Shown: positions 51,923-60,480, numbered from the stretch's first letter. The stretch: 64,000 bases of DNA from Cytobacillus oceanisediminis (GCF_007830235.1 NZ_VLKI01000007.1:87645-151644); one strand, 5' to 3'. Notes: generated by a model from the letters alone, not told the origin. Made by a program: numbers and translations.

Positions 51923-52823
51923 TTAAAATCCCCCTTTTTAATAAATAGGCTGAGACAAATTTATTTATCTCTGTATGGTCAGCTTCTTTGTCCAGTACAT
52001 TGCTTGCTTCACTGAATTTTTGATATATAATTTGAGGCAATGAAGTAGCAGCATCTGCATCTTTAAAAAGCTGATCTGCCATACCTATATCTTTTTTGAT
52101 CAGTTCAAGAGAAAATCCTGAATTATAAGCTTCTGTCAAAATGAAATTCGGGAACTTGTATTCTGTAGAGCCGCTCCTGCCAGTACTTTGATTAATGACA
52201 TTGATTGCCTTTTCAGGTTCCACGCCAAAGTTCTCCAGCAGTTGTACAGCCTCACAGGATGCTAAAAGATGGGTAGCTGATAAGTAATTATTAATTGCTT
52301 TTATTAAGTGACCGCTTCCAGATGGCCCGACTAATGAAATACTGCTGCCCATGGCGCCTAGCAAACGCTTACATTTCTCGAAATGTTCCGCTGATCCTCC
52401 GGCCATAATCGTCAATGTCCCATCAACTGCTTTTTTGACTCCCCCGCTTACAGGAGCATCGACAAAACCAATATTATAGGTCTCCAGCTTATTGCTGTTT
52501 TCTTTTGTATCAGCCGGATAAGAACTGCTCATATCAATAATCATGAGCGAATTCTGATCTTTCTGAGTGCTGGAGGATATTGCGTCAATAATATCTTCTA
52601 ATACTTTGTTAACGATGGCAGAGGAAGGGAGCATCAACACAATATACTCCACTTTATGAATCCAATCTTTCATGCTGCCGGTATTTCCGCCCAATGCCTG
52701 GAGTTCTTCTAATGCATTTTCACTTACATCTGCTCCAAAAACACTGTATCCGTTCTTAAGGAGATTCTTTGCCATTGGCAGACCCATTTTTCCCAGTCCG
52801 ATAAAGCCAATATTTTCATTCAT
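51843..52823 (-). CDS. 3-Hydroxyisobutyrate dehydrogenase-like reductase
   Basis: 326 aa, ATG with GGGGAG ten bases upstream. N-terminal Rossmann motif GFIGLGKMGLPMAKNL, substrate motif DAPVSGGVKKA, and GSGHLIKAINNY with the catalytic Lys. The family includes 3-hydroxyisobutyrate and tartronate-semialdehyde reductases. It is about 25-30 residues longer than usual; the C-terminal extra part reads through the first codons of dctP in a different frame (80-base overlap). Co-transcribed with dctP, so it probably handles the transported acid's breakdown. Confidence 0.88.
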   Translation of the reverse strand: MNENIGFIGLGKMGLPMAKNLLKNGYSVFGADVSENALEELQALGGNTGSMKDWIHKVEYIVLMLPSSAIVNKVLEDIIDAISSSTQKDQNSLMIIDMSSSYPADTKENSNKLETYNIGFVDAPVSGGVKKAVDGTLTIMAGGSAEHFEKCKRLLGAMGSSISLVGPSGSGHLIKAINNYLSATHLLASCEAVQLLENFGVEPEKAINVINQSTGRSGSTEYKFPNFILTEAYNSGFSLELIKKDIGMADQLFKDADAATSLPQIIYQKFSEASNVLDKEADHTEINKFVSAYLLKRGILNEENEKIVSGGSGSGNDVRPGGVRQF

Positions 52824-52975
52824 AAAGAAGCATCTCCCCTAAGCCCCTTATGTAAAGAGCCAACCTTATTTCTTCTTTGGACAACAGGAACATTTTCGAG
52901 ATTCTCTTCAGCTTCCTTGAAACATTCTATGAAGGATTTCTTGATTAGCGCTAAAGTCCTGTCTTTTAATACCAC
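52820..52975 (-). CDS. Small protein, 51 aa, coupled to the dehydrogenase gene
   Basis: GTG start with AGGAGG seven bases upstream, 51 codons, and a TGA that overlaps the next ATG (ATGA), the classic sign of translational coupling. The product (VVLKDRTLALIKKSF, then FKEAEENLENVP and GSLHKGLRGDASL) is basic, likely helical, with no membrane segment. I do not recognise it. It may be a small regulatory peptide, or a remnant of a larger gene that still serves coupling. Confidence 0.55.
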   Translation of the reverse strand: MVLKDRTLALIKKSFIECFKEAEENLENVPVVQRRNKVGSLHKGLRGDASL

Positions 52976-52990
52976 CTTTCGACCTCCTTT

Positions 52991-53012
52991 TTGGATTTTG
53001 GATACAAAACAA
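52991..53012. promoter_or_regulatory. Operator-like TTTTG-GATA-CAAAA site
   Basis: Inverted repeat TTTTG / CAAAA around GATA, contains TTGGATACAA-like half of the GGAT motif family. It lies in the leader of the small gene/dehydrogenase/dctP unit. Confidence 0.35.
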
Positions 53013-53047
53013 GTTTTGACCAGGTGCTAATACAGGCTGATGAAAAT

Positions 53048-53076
53048 AGTATAACAAAACAGTGGAATATTGTGAA
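53048..53076 (-). promoter_or_regulatory. Sigma-A promoter of the dctP operon
   Basis: Minus strand: TTCACA (53076-53071), 17 bp, TATACT (53053-53048). Confidence 0.55.
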
Positions 53077-53157
53077 TACACAAAAAATAATAAAAAAATA
53101 AAATTTTCTGTTTATTTTTATTTTCATTTCTTGTATATTGAAAAAGAAACCAAGCAC

Positions 53158-53173
53158 GGATTGGATACAATCC
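53158..53173. promoter_or_regulatory. Palindromic operator GGATTGGATACAATCC before dctQ
   Basis: Near-perfect palindrome with core ATTGGATACAAT, downstream of a TATATT box (53134-53139) and 20 bases before the dctQ start. Same motif family as the other GGAT sites. Confidence 0.55.
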
Positions 53174-53193
53174 AAAAAAAGGAGTTGATTTGT

Positions 53194-53748
53194 ATGAAGC
53201 TCTTTAAATGGCTCGATCGCATCGAAGAAGGAGCAGCTGGATTGCTATTTATTGGAGGAGTAGTGGTAAGTTTATACGGTGTATTTACAAGATATGTTCT
53301 AAATGCACCACAGGCATGGGTAACAGAGATTTTCGAATTTCTGCTCGTTTGGGCTATATTTATCGGCTTTGGAATGGCCTTAAAAGACAATCGCCATATT
53401 CAAGTAGAGTTATTGTTTGATTTGCTGCCAAAAGGAATAAAAAAGATCGTTGCCGGTATTAGTAATATAATAGGAGCGGGCTTCTCCTTTTATCTCGCTT
53501 TTTCATCCCTGGAATTGATAACGCTTTCAAAGGAACAGGGGATTACTACCATCGATGTTGGTATTCCAATCTGGATCACCTATCTGGTTCTGCCAGTGGG
53601 CATGAGTTTATTGGGGTTGTACTTTATTGTGAAGGCTTATCGGGCATTTACAGGAGATAAACGTGAAATCACAGGAGAACTTGAACATCTCTATGAAGAA
53701 ATGCAGGAATTAAACAAAGAAGCTGAGCAGAAGGGAGTAGGAGCATGA
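53194..53748 (+). CDS. dctQ: TRAP transporter small permease (DctQ)
   Basis: 184 aa from the ATG at 53194 with AAAGGAG upstream; the frame is open further but that part is AT-rich leader. Four membrane helices (for example AAGLLFIGGVVVSLYGVFTR, then VTEIFEFLLVWAIFIGFG) and the NAPQAWVTE and NRHIQVELL motifs of DctQ. Coupled by four bases to dctM. Confidence 0.92.
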   Translation: MKLFKWLDRIEEGAAGLLFIGGVVVSLYGVFTRYVLNAPQAWVTEIFEFLLVWAIFIGFGMALKDNRHIQVELLFDLLPKGIKKIVAGISNIIGAGFSFYLAFSSLELITLSKEQGITTIDVGIPIWITYLVLPVGMSLLGLYFIVKAYRAFTGDKREITGELEHLYEEMQELNKEAEQKGVGA

Positions 53749-55013
53749 GTCCGGTTTTAGTGTTATTTTTGGTGTTTGCCATTTTGTGTCTTATTAGAGT
53801 CCCGATTGCAGTCAGCTTGGGGTTATCCAGTATCGTGGCTCTTTCAATGATCGATTTTACACTCTATACTGTCATTCAAAAAATGTTTAACTCTTTAAAC
53901 TCCGCAACGCTAATGGCTATTCCCGGATTCGTATTTGCCGGAATCATCATGTCAAAAGGCGGTATATCATATCATTTGATTGAAGCTCTAAAATCATGGG
54001 TGGGTCATATTCGCGGAGGACTTGCGGTTGTAACCATCCTTGCATGCATGATTTTTGCAGCCATCTCAGGGTCAAGCCCTGCCACAGCAGCAGCTATTGG
54101 AAGCATTATGATCCCTGGAATGGTTAAAGCAGGCTATAGCAAGCGATATGCAATGGGATTAGTTGCAGCATCCGGAACGCTTGGAATCCTGATTCCGCCG
54201 TCCATCCCATTAATTATCTACGCATCAGTTGCAGAAGAGTCTGTTGGTAAGTTATTTGCTGCAGGTATTATCCCTGGATTAATGCTTGGCGGTATTTTAC
54301 TTGTTTCTGCAATTGTTAATGCACGAATTAATAACTATGGGAAATTACCTAAGGAGCCAATGAATGTCCGCTGGAAAAAAACCTATAAAGCCATTTGGGG
54401 ATTCCTTCTCCCGGTAATCATACTCGGCGGTATTTACTCAGGAATTGTAACCCCAACTGAAGCAGCATTTGTTTCTTGCTTCTACGGAATCATTGTTTCA
54501 GTTTTTATTTATAAAGAAATGTCATTTCCTAAGTTCAGAGAAGTACTTAAAGAATCCATCAATATTACTTCGATGATTTTCCTGGTTATTGCTTCTGCTA
54601 TGATCTTTGGAATGTTCTTGACAACAGAGCAGGTTCCGCAAAACTTTGCAGCCTGGATTGAAGAAAGCACAACAAATAAGTGGATATTTATGATTGGCGT
54701 CAATCTGATGTTCTTCGTACTGGGAATGTTCCTGGAAGCAGTTGCGATCATTTTAATTACACTTCCAATCTTGCTTCCGGTTTTAGTAATGTTTGATATT
54801 AATATCATTCATTTTGCGATCATCATGACAATTAATATGGAATTGGCGATGATCACACCTCCAGTCGGATTAAATCTCTTCGTTGTGAGCGGCATAACAA
54901 GAGAGAAGGTAGGGGAAGTCGTAAGAGGGGTTCTCCCATTCTTTGGATTGATGTTCGTAGCGCTTGTTTTGATTGTCATCTTCCCGCAAATTTCTTTGCT
55001 TTTAGCAAAATAA
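53745..55013 (+). CDS. dctM: TRAP transporter large permease (DctM)
   Basis: 422 aa, about 12 helices. DctM motifs: IPGFVFAGIIMSKGGIS, ISGSSPATAAAIGSIMIPGM, ASGTLGILIPPSIPLI, GGIYSGIVTPTEAA and NMELAMITPPVGLNLFV. With dctP across the divergent region it forms a complete three-part TRAP system for a C4/C5-type carboxylate. The GntR gene at 55049 follows by 35 bases. Confidence 0.94.
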   Translation: MSPVLVLFLVFAILCLIRVPIAVSLGLSSIVALSMIDFTLYTVIQKMFNSLNSATLMAIPGFVFAGIIMSKGGISYHLIEALKSWVGHIRGGLAVVTILACMIFAAISGSSPATAAAIGSIMIPGMVKAGYSKRYAMGLVAASGTLGILIPPSIPLIIYASVAEESVGKLFAAGIIPGLMLGGILLVSAIVNARINNYGKLPKEPMNVRWKKTYKAIWGFLLPVIILGGIYSGIVTPTEAAFVSCFYGIIVSVFIYKEMSFPKFREVLKESINITSMIFLVIASAMIFGMFLTTEQVPQNFAAWIEESTTNKWIFMIGVNLMFFVLGMFLEAVAIILITLPILLPVLVMFDINIIHFAIIMTINMELAMITPPVGLNLFVVSGITREKVGEVVRGVLPFFGLMFVALVLIVIFPQISLLLAK

Positions 55014-55048
55014 TTCTTTAAAGCTGTTAATGTATAAGGAGTTTTAAA

Positions 55049-55693
55049 ATGAACCAAGTCAAAGAGTTTCATACATTACAAGAAAAAGTGACAGATATGA
55101 TCAGGGAGTCTATTTTTACCCAGGTTTATAAACCAGGGGAAAGATTGATTCAAGATGAACTAGCTGCAAGATTTGGCGTGAGCAGGATGCCTGTAAGGGA
55201 GGCGCTTCGCTGTCTGGAGAGAGAAGGATTAGTGGCATTTCTTCCCCATAAAGGAGCCCAGGTAATTGGCTTTAGAAGGGAAGATATAGAAGAGTTATAT
55301 TATCTGAGGGCACTCCTGGAAGGCATTACAGTCCAAAAATCAATGAATTTTCTTACTAAAAAGGATAGGACAGAACTAAACACATTGGTTGAAAAAATGG
55401 ATCAGGATATTGATAACAATGATATGGATTCCTTTATCACCCATAATCATCAGTTTCACATGCTGCTGCAAAAGGGATGCAATTGGAAAAAAATTAAATT
55501 GCTGACGAAGGAATTTATTGAGGGTTATCCGGCACATGTTCCAAGCCTCATTCCAAAAACAATGTTTGTTTCGAATGAAGAGCATAAACAAATGTTAAGA
55601 GCACTTGAATTGAAGGATCCTATTATGCTAAGGCAGCTGGTTGAAAATCACATCATGAGGGCAGGGAATGCGCTTACTCAAGTAATTGAGTAA
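55049..55693 (+). CDS. GntR/FCD regulator, paralogue A
   Basis: 214 aa. Helix-turn-helix: VTDMIRESIFTQVYKPGERL, ARFGVSRMPVREALRCLEREG, then the FCD domain (LRALLEGITV, HNHQFHMLLQ, NEEHKQMLRAL). Clear paralogue of the protein at 59785: they share the GVSRMPVREA helix, PHKGA, and EDIEE. Each is followed by a GGATCCAATATCC motif right before the next enzyme gene. It is a strong candidate for the repressor that binds this motif. Confidence 0.9.
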   Translation: MNQVKEFHTLQEKVTDMIRESIFTQVYKPGERLIQDELAARFGVSRMPVREALRCLEREGLVAFLPHKGAQVIGFRREDIEELYYLRALLEGITVQKSMNFLTKKDRTELNTLVEKMDQDIDNNDMDSFITHNHQFHMLLQKGCNWKKIKLLTKEFIEGYPAHVPSLIPKTMFVSNEEHKQMLRALELKDPIMLRQLVENHIMRAGNALTQVIE

Positions 55694-55713
55694 GTTATTT
55701 CTTCATAAGAATC

Positions 55714-55726
55714 GGATCCAATATCC
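55714..55726. promoter_or_regulatory. Operator-like motif GGATCCAATATCC before the CitE-like gene
   Basis: Identical to the site at 60468-60480 and similarly placed, directly after a gntR stop and before an AGGAGG site. Confidence 0.55.
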
Positions 55727-55743
55727 ATTAAGGAGGAGTTACG

Positions 55744-56604
55744 ATGGCACCAAAGCGTTCCTACTTATTTGTTCCAGCCATTTCTGAAAAAATGATGGGA
55801 AAGGCAATATCCAGTGAAGCAGACAGCGTTATTTTTGATTTGGAAGATGCTGTAGCCATTAATGAAAAAGAGATTGCAAGAGAAAGAGCAAAAAACTACT
55901 TACTAAATTATCCGGCTGAAAAAGATGTATATATTAGAATCAATGATTTTACAACAGTGTATTGGAGAAAGGACATCGAGTGTGCCGTGGAATCAGGAGC
56001 GAAGGGGATCATTGTTCCGAAAGCCGAAAGCGGCAGCAATATGAAAGTTATTTGCCAAACAGTGATTGAGCTGCTTGAAAGAGCAGGCAGAAAAGGGGAT
56101 ATTTTTGAAGTGCTGCCCCTTATCGAAACAGCGTCTGGCGTTCACTTTGCCTATGAAATTGCAAATTCTCATTCCTTAGTTCCGAGGCTTGTGTTTGGCT
56201 CTATTGACTATTCACTAGATATAGATTGCGAGCTCACGGATGGCGGAGAAGAACTTTATTATGCAAGATCCCAAATTGTTAATGCATCGCGAGCAGCTGG
56301 AGTCGGCAGCCCAGTGGATGCAGTATACCCTGATCTATCCAATGAAGAAGGGTTAAGCAGAGAGGCTGACCGGGCGAGAATTTCAGGATTTAAATCCAAG
56401 CTGGCCATCCATCCAAAACAGCTAAATGTCATTCATCAGATTTTTACTCCGGATGAAAAAATTCTTGAGGAAGCCAGAGAAATTGTAGAAGCATTTGAGG
56501 AGGCTGAACAAAAGGGCAGTGCATCTATTTCGGTAAGGAATAAATTAGTGGATTATCCTGTGTATAAAAAAGCAAAAGGGCTTTTACAGTATTCAGGTTT
56601 ATAA
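55744..56604 (+). CDS. HpcH/HpaI / CitE-like acyl-CoA lyase
   Basis: 286 aa, AGGAGG upstream. CitE-family motifs: RSYLFVPAISEKMM (Arg), VIFDLEDAVA with metal Asp and Glu, PLIETASGV with metal Glu, LVFGSIDYSLDIDC with the metal Asp, and KLAIHPKQL. Length and motifs fit stand-alone malyl-CoA / citramalyl-CoA / HMG-like CoA lyases (CLYBL/Mcl-type) rather than citrate lyase, which needs CitDF. In context it could cleave citramalyl-CoA to acetyl-CoA and pyruvate. Confidence 0.9.
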   Translation: MAPKRSYLFVPAISEKMMGKAISSEADSVIFDLEDAVAINEKEIARERAKNYLLNYPAEKDVYIRINDFTTVYWRKDIECAVESGAKGIIVPKAESGSNMKVICQTVIELLERAGRKGDIFEVLPLIETASGVHFAYEIANSHSLVPRLVFGSIDYSLDIDCELTDGGEELYYARSQIVNASRAAGVGSPVDAVYPDLSNEEGLSREADRARISGFKSKLAIHPKQLNVIHQIFTPDEKILEEAREIVEAFEEAEQKGSASISVRNKLVDYPVYKKAKGLLQYSGL

Positions 56605-56618
56605 AAGGAGAGACCAAT

Positions 56619-57971
56619 ATGGTAACCAGTCAACTTGCCAAAAATATCAACCGTACAAATTTTGGCCAAATCAGTGAAAATGCTGTATATGAAGCAAAAA
56701 GAAGTCTATTAAACTGGCTCGGTGTTGCTATTGGAGCAGCTCACCATGAATCAATGGACAAAGTTTTAAATGTTTCAAGATTGATGGATAGCAGCCCGCA
56801 AGCGACTATTCTGGGAAGAAAAGAAAAGGCGGATATGCTATTCGCTGCTTTGCTAAACGGAATGTCCTCCCACATTTATGATTTTGATGATACATTGCTT
56901 GAAACGGTCCTTCACCCTTCTTCACCTGTTTTTCCTGCTGTATTAGCTTATAGCGAATATAAGAAAAAAACCGGGAAAGAGGTTTTAGAGGCTTTCATTA
57001 TAGGGTGTGAGGTTCAGGCTAGACTAGCCCTGGCTGTATATCCTTCCCACTATTGGCGGGGCTGGCATATAACAGGCAGTGTAGGAGGAATTGGAGCCGC
57101 TGCGGCAATGAGCAAGCTATTGGGGCTGGACGAGGAAAAAACCTCCTTTGCCATTGGAATAGCCGCCACAGATCCTACCGGGTTAAGGGAAATGTTTGGA
57201 ACCATGACGAAGCCCTACCATCCGGGAAAAGCGGCAATGAATGGGATGCTGGCCGCATTCATTGCAGGCGAAGGATTTACAAGTTCTAAAAAAGCGCTGG
57301 AAGCAGAGCGCGGATTTATCAATGTTTTATCAGAAGAAACAAAATTGGAGCTTCTGACAGATAACTGGGGAGATAATTGGGAAATTGAGAAGAACAGCTA
57401 TAAACCATTTGCCAGCGGCATTGTTACCCATCCGGCCATTGATGGAATCATAGCCATTCAGAGAGCACATAACTTAAAACCTGAAGAAGTAGAAGAAATT
57501 CATATTACAGGCCATCCGCTTGTTAAAGAACTAACCGGCAAAACTGATTTTACGACAGGGCTTGAAGGGAAATTTAGTGTTTACCACTGTGTTGCTGCAG
57601 GGTTCCTCCATTTAAAAGCAGGCGTAAATGAGTTTACAGACGAATTTGTCAATAAGCCGGAGGTGAAGGCTTTAAGGTCAAAAATTCACTTAACGATTGA
57701 CGAGAATATAAAAGAAGACCAGGTGAAATTGACAGTTAAATTAACAGATGGCAGGGAACTAGGCCATTTCGTTGAGCATGCTATAGGCAGCATGGTTCTG
57801 CCGATGACTGACCAGCAATTAATTGGGAAATTTAAGGATGTAACTGAGAATATCATCAGTGAAAAATCCAAAGAATTACTTATTGATCAGGTGTACCGGC
57901 TTGAAGAATTAGAGGATTTGGAAGGGTTTTTTCAGTTGTGTACACCGGTTGAGTCAGCCAGCCGTATTTAG
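56619..57971 (+). CDS. MmgE/PrpD-family protein (copy 1)
   Basis: 450 aa. MmgE/PrpD motifs: NWLGVAIGAAHH, LLNGMSSHIYDFDDT (His-Asp segment), GCEVQARLALAV, HITGSVGGIGAAAAMS, and KPYHPGKAAMNG. Members act as 2-methylcitrate dehydratase, cis-aconitate decarboxylase or iminodisuccinate epimerase; each uses the same fold. It follows the CitE-like gene by 15 bases. Probably dehydrates or isomerises a branched hydroxydicarboxylate. A distant second copy is at 62613. Confidence 0.9.
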   Translation: MVTSQLAKNINRTNFGQISENAVYEAKRSLLNWLGVAIGAAHHESMDKVLNVSRLMDSSPQATILGRKEKADMLFAALLNGMSSHIYDFDDTLLETVLHPSSPVFPAVLAYSEYKKKTGKEVLEAFIIGCEVQARLALAVYPSHYWRGWHITGSVGGIGAAAAMSKLLGLDEEKTSFAIGIAATDPTGLREMFGTMTKPYHPGKAAMNGMLAAFIAGEGFTSSKKALEAERGFINVLSEETKLELLTDNWGDNWEIEKNSYKPFASGIVTHPAIDGIIAIQRAHNLKPEEVEEIHITGHPLVKELTGKTDFTTGLEGKFSVYHCVAAGFLHLKAGVNEFTDEFVNKPEVKALRSKIHLTIDENIKEDQVKLTVKLTDGRELGHFVEHAIGSMVLPMTDQQLIGKFKDVTENIISEKSKELLIDQVYRLEELEDLEGFFQLCTPVESASRI

Positions 57972-57976
57972 GCCAA

Positions 57977-58205
57977 GGTTGTTGTTTTCGTAAAGTTTGT
58001 TGCTTTTTGATGGAAGACTTAGTGTAACTAACTGAGTTGATTGCAGCGGAGGGCACTAGACTCCAGCAGGAAGAGAGGGAAGCGGGAGACCCCACAGGCG
58101 AAGCCCAGGAGGCTCCCATTCCTTCCCGCAGGTTCGCTAAGGGCCCCGTGCTGAAATCAACGGGTGTAATTCAAAGCAAAAACAAAAATCTATGAGAAAA
58201 GAGCC
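57977..58205 (+). repeat. GC-rich modular intergenic repeat, copy R9 (extended, no module)
   Basis: Core 58034-58164 (GAGTTGATTGCAGCGGAGGG to GAAATCAACGGG) plus outer arms GTTTTCGTAAAGTTTGTTG and CAAAAATCTATGAGAAAAG; the outer arms match those of R1 and pair with each other. It lacks the hairpin module that R1 has, so arms and module vary independently. Confidence 0.85.
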
Positions 58206-58231
58206 TAAGCCAAAGAAAGAAGGAGAGTATA

Positions 58232-59695
58232 GTGGGTTCTCCGAACACGAAGGCAAAAGTTAATTTTATGCCAAAGCCCTCCGGTGCACTTGCAATTGAT
58301 TCATCAAAAGCATTTACCTTGTTGCTGGGTGTTGTTCTATCTGCATCTGTTTATGCTTTTCTACCTGGCAGCAGTGACACGGCCAAGATTATGCTTGCTC
58401 TTTTAGTCTTAAGTGTTTTTTACTGGACATTTGAGCCTTTGCCGCTGGGTGTTACTGCTGTGCTGCTGCTTGTGTTAATGCTGTTATTCAAAATTGTGAC
58501 CATGGACATTATCTTCAGCGGTTTTTCCTCACCTGCCATTTTTTTGATAATAGGAGGAATGATGCTGGCAAGGGGAGTAAATGATACTCCTCTTGCCAAA
58601 AGGCTGGCCTATTTAATTTTGGCAAAATGGGCAGGTACAGCAAAAGGCTTATTAGCCAGTATTTTGCTTATTCCTCAGGTTCAGGCTTTTTTTATTCCTG
58701 CCGTTGCTGTAAGAGCTACATTGATATTGCCTGTTGCTTTAATGGCGCTCGACCATATTGGGGTAAAGAAGGATGGGAATCTGCGTAAAATGATTCTTCT
58801 TGGTGTTGCATTTGGCGGAACGATCAGCGGAACAGTTGTCATGACCGCAGCAATCGGGAATATTTTGACTGTGGAATTATTAAAGCAATTTTTGGGGATT
58901 CAGATATCTTATTTACAATGGTTTATGTATACGGTTCCAATATGGCTTCTTTTGATTCCTTTATCCTGGCTGATATTAATCAAGTCCTTTCCCTTACAAA
59001 AGGAAAATGAGGAATTCCATCATCTGAAAGAGGAAATGGACAAAAAGCTGAAAAAGTTAGGAAATCTCAATACAGATGAGAAAAAATGCATCGGAATCTT
59101 AATTCTGATTGTAGGTTTATGGTTTACTGAACCGCTGCATGGACTCCATCCCAGCATACCTACCCTGATAGGCGTTGTTTTAATGGCATTTCCAGGTGTG
59201 GGCTGTTCAAAATGGGAGAACATGGTGAAGATCAATTTTGATACCATTCTAATAATGGGTGTAACATTGTCGCTTGGTTATGCTTTTAATCATTCAGGGG
59301 CAGCTGAACTGGTTGGAGCAACTTTGAGCGCTGGGTGGATTATCGATTTGCTTCGTTCACCCATTATCGCTGTTGCTTCTATATTAATTATCACACAAAT
59401 TCTGCATTTAGCTGTTGCCAATGTTTCAACCGCAGTAGTTACTCTTATTCCTATATTTATAGGCCTTTCAGCAAAGGCAGGCGCAGATCCGGTATTAATT
59501 TGTATAACTGCATCACTCGCATGCCTGCATGGATATATTCTTGTGGTTGAAGCAACGCCTAATATTATTGTCCATAGCACTGGCCAGATCCAGCAGAAAG
59601 AGTTTATTATTCCAGGAATCTATATGACCATTATTATGATGCTCGTTACGATCTTAACTGCTGTAACGTGGTGGAACTGGATCGGTTTTTTGTAA
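58232..59695 (+). CDS. DASS-family (SLC13-like) dicarboxylate:Na+ symporter
   Basis: 487 aa from GTG with AAGGAG. About 11-12 helices with two-fold pseudo-symmetry; GMMLARGVNDTPLAKRLA, GVAFGGTISGTVVMTAAIGN in the first half and ANVSTAVVTLIPIF in the second, the latter being the family's Ser-Asn-Thr-type region in a variant form. DASS carriers import succinate, malate, tartrate or citrate. It is placed between two enzyme modules and may be a second uptake system beside TRAP. Confidence 0.85.
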   Translation: MGSPNTKAKVNFMPKPSGALAIDSSKAFTLLLGVVLSASVYAFLPGSSDTAKIMLALLVLSVFYWTFEPLPLGVTAVLLLVLMLLFKIVTMDIIFSGFSSPAIFLIIGGMMLARGVNDTPLAKRLAYLILAKWAGTAKGLLASILLIPQVQAFFIPAVAVRATLILPVALMALDHIGVKKDGNLRKMILLGVAFGGTISGTVVMTAAIGNILTVELLKQFLGIQISYLQWFMYTVPIWLLLIPLSWLILIKSFPLQKENEEFHHLKEEMDKKLKKLGNLNTDEKKCIGILILIVGLWFTEPLHGLHPSIPTLIGVVLMAFPGVGCSKWENMVKINFDTILIMGVTLSLGYAFNHSGAAELVGATLSAGWIIDLLRSPIIAVASILIITQILHLAVANVSTAVVTLIPIFIGLSAKAGADPVLICITASLACLHGYILVVEATPNIIVHSTGQIQQKEFIIPGIYMTIIMMLVTILTAVTWWNWIGFL

Positions 59696-59735
59696 AATCA
59701 GCTTAAATGTCAGAAAAGTGTGGACAATAATATTT

Positions 59736-59748
59736 GGATCCTGTATCC
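59736..59748. promoter_or_regulatory. Operator-like motif GGATCCTGTATCC before gntR (paralogue B)
   Basis: Promoter-like TGGACA, 17 bp, TATCCT overlaps it; same flanks (CAGAAAAGTGTGGACA) as at 46150, pointing to a common promoter architecture. Confidence 0.5.
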
Positions 59749-59784
59749 TAAAGCTAAAATAGGATAAGGAAAGGTATTTGAAAT

Positions 59785-60447
59785 ATGTCTATGAATCAGG
59801 ATTTGCGAATTGAGAATAGGGATACACTCCACTTAAAAGTATGCAATGTAATAAGAGAAGCGATTATCAGGGGGGATTTTAAGCCGGGCGAAAGGTTAAA
59901 GCAATCAGATCTGGCAGAAAAAATGGGTGTGAGCAGAATGCCTGTTAGAGAGGCATTTAGAAAGCTGGAATCAGAGGGCCTTATTAAGCTGGAGCCCCAT
60001 AAAGGCGCTGTAGTAAAATCAATCAGCATTGAGGACATTGAAGAAATTTATGCCCTTAGGTCAGAGCTGGAGAAAATGGCTGTTTACCAAAGTGTCGATT
60101 TATTAACAGACCAAGATATCAAACAGCTCTCCTCCCTGGTTGCAGAAATGGAGAATGCCGATGATGCAGACGCTTTTGTACAGTATAACATTGATTTTCA
60201 CCGTTTGCTTGTCAAAAGGTGTAATTGGGAACGTCTTAATTCATTTATTGGGACATTGTGGAATGGCCTTCCGCAGCAAACTCCACACCTTTTAACCGGA
60301 CAAATTGAAACCTCAAATACAGAACATAGAAAAATCCTTGAAGCCGTTACCAAAAGAGATAAAGAAACAGCCGCTAATCTTGTATCTGAACACATATACC
60401 GAACTGGAGAATCGTTAATAGAAAGTATAAGAAAAGAAGGGAAGTAA
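59785..60447 (+). CDS. GntR/FCD regulator, paralogue B
   Basis: 220 aa. VCNVIREAIIRGDFKPGERL, EKMGVSRMPVREAFRKLESEG, and the FCD domain (YALRSELEKMAVYQS, YNIDFHRLLVKRC, NTEHRKILEAV). It is a paralogue of the protein at 55049 and, unlike it, has a GGAT motif in its own promoter, so autoregulation is likely. A short hairpin (AGAAGGGAA / TTCCCTT) covers its stop codon. Confidence 0.9.
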   Translation: MSMNQDLRIENRDTLHLKVCNVIREAIIRGDFKPGERLKQSDLAEKMGVSRMPVREAFRKLESEGLIKLEPHKGAVVKSISIEDIEEIYALRSELEKMAVYQSVDLLTDQDIKQLSSLVAEMENADDADAFVQYNIDFHRLLVKRCNWERLNSFIGTLWNGLPQQTPHLLTGQIETSNTEHRKILEAVTKRDKETAANLVSEHIYRTGESLIESIRKEGK

Positions 60448-60467
60448 GTTCCCTTTCTTTATAAATT

Positions 60468-60480
60468 GGATCCAATATCC
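60468..60480. promoter_or_regulatory. Operator-like motif GGATCCAATATCC before the SucC-like gene
   Basis: Core ATTGGATCCAAT is a perfect 12-bp palindrome; identical extended motif to that at 55714. Confidence 0.6.

Noticed and set aside
10748-58205. Repeats as a CRISPR array or an insertion sequence
   Set aside because: Copies are kilobases apart without regular spacers, and no cas or transposase genes are present.
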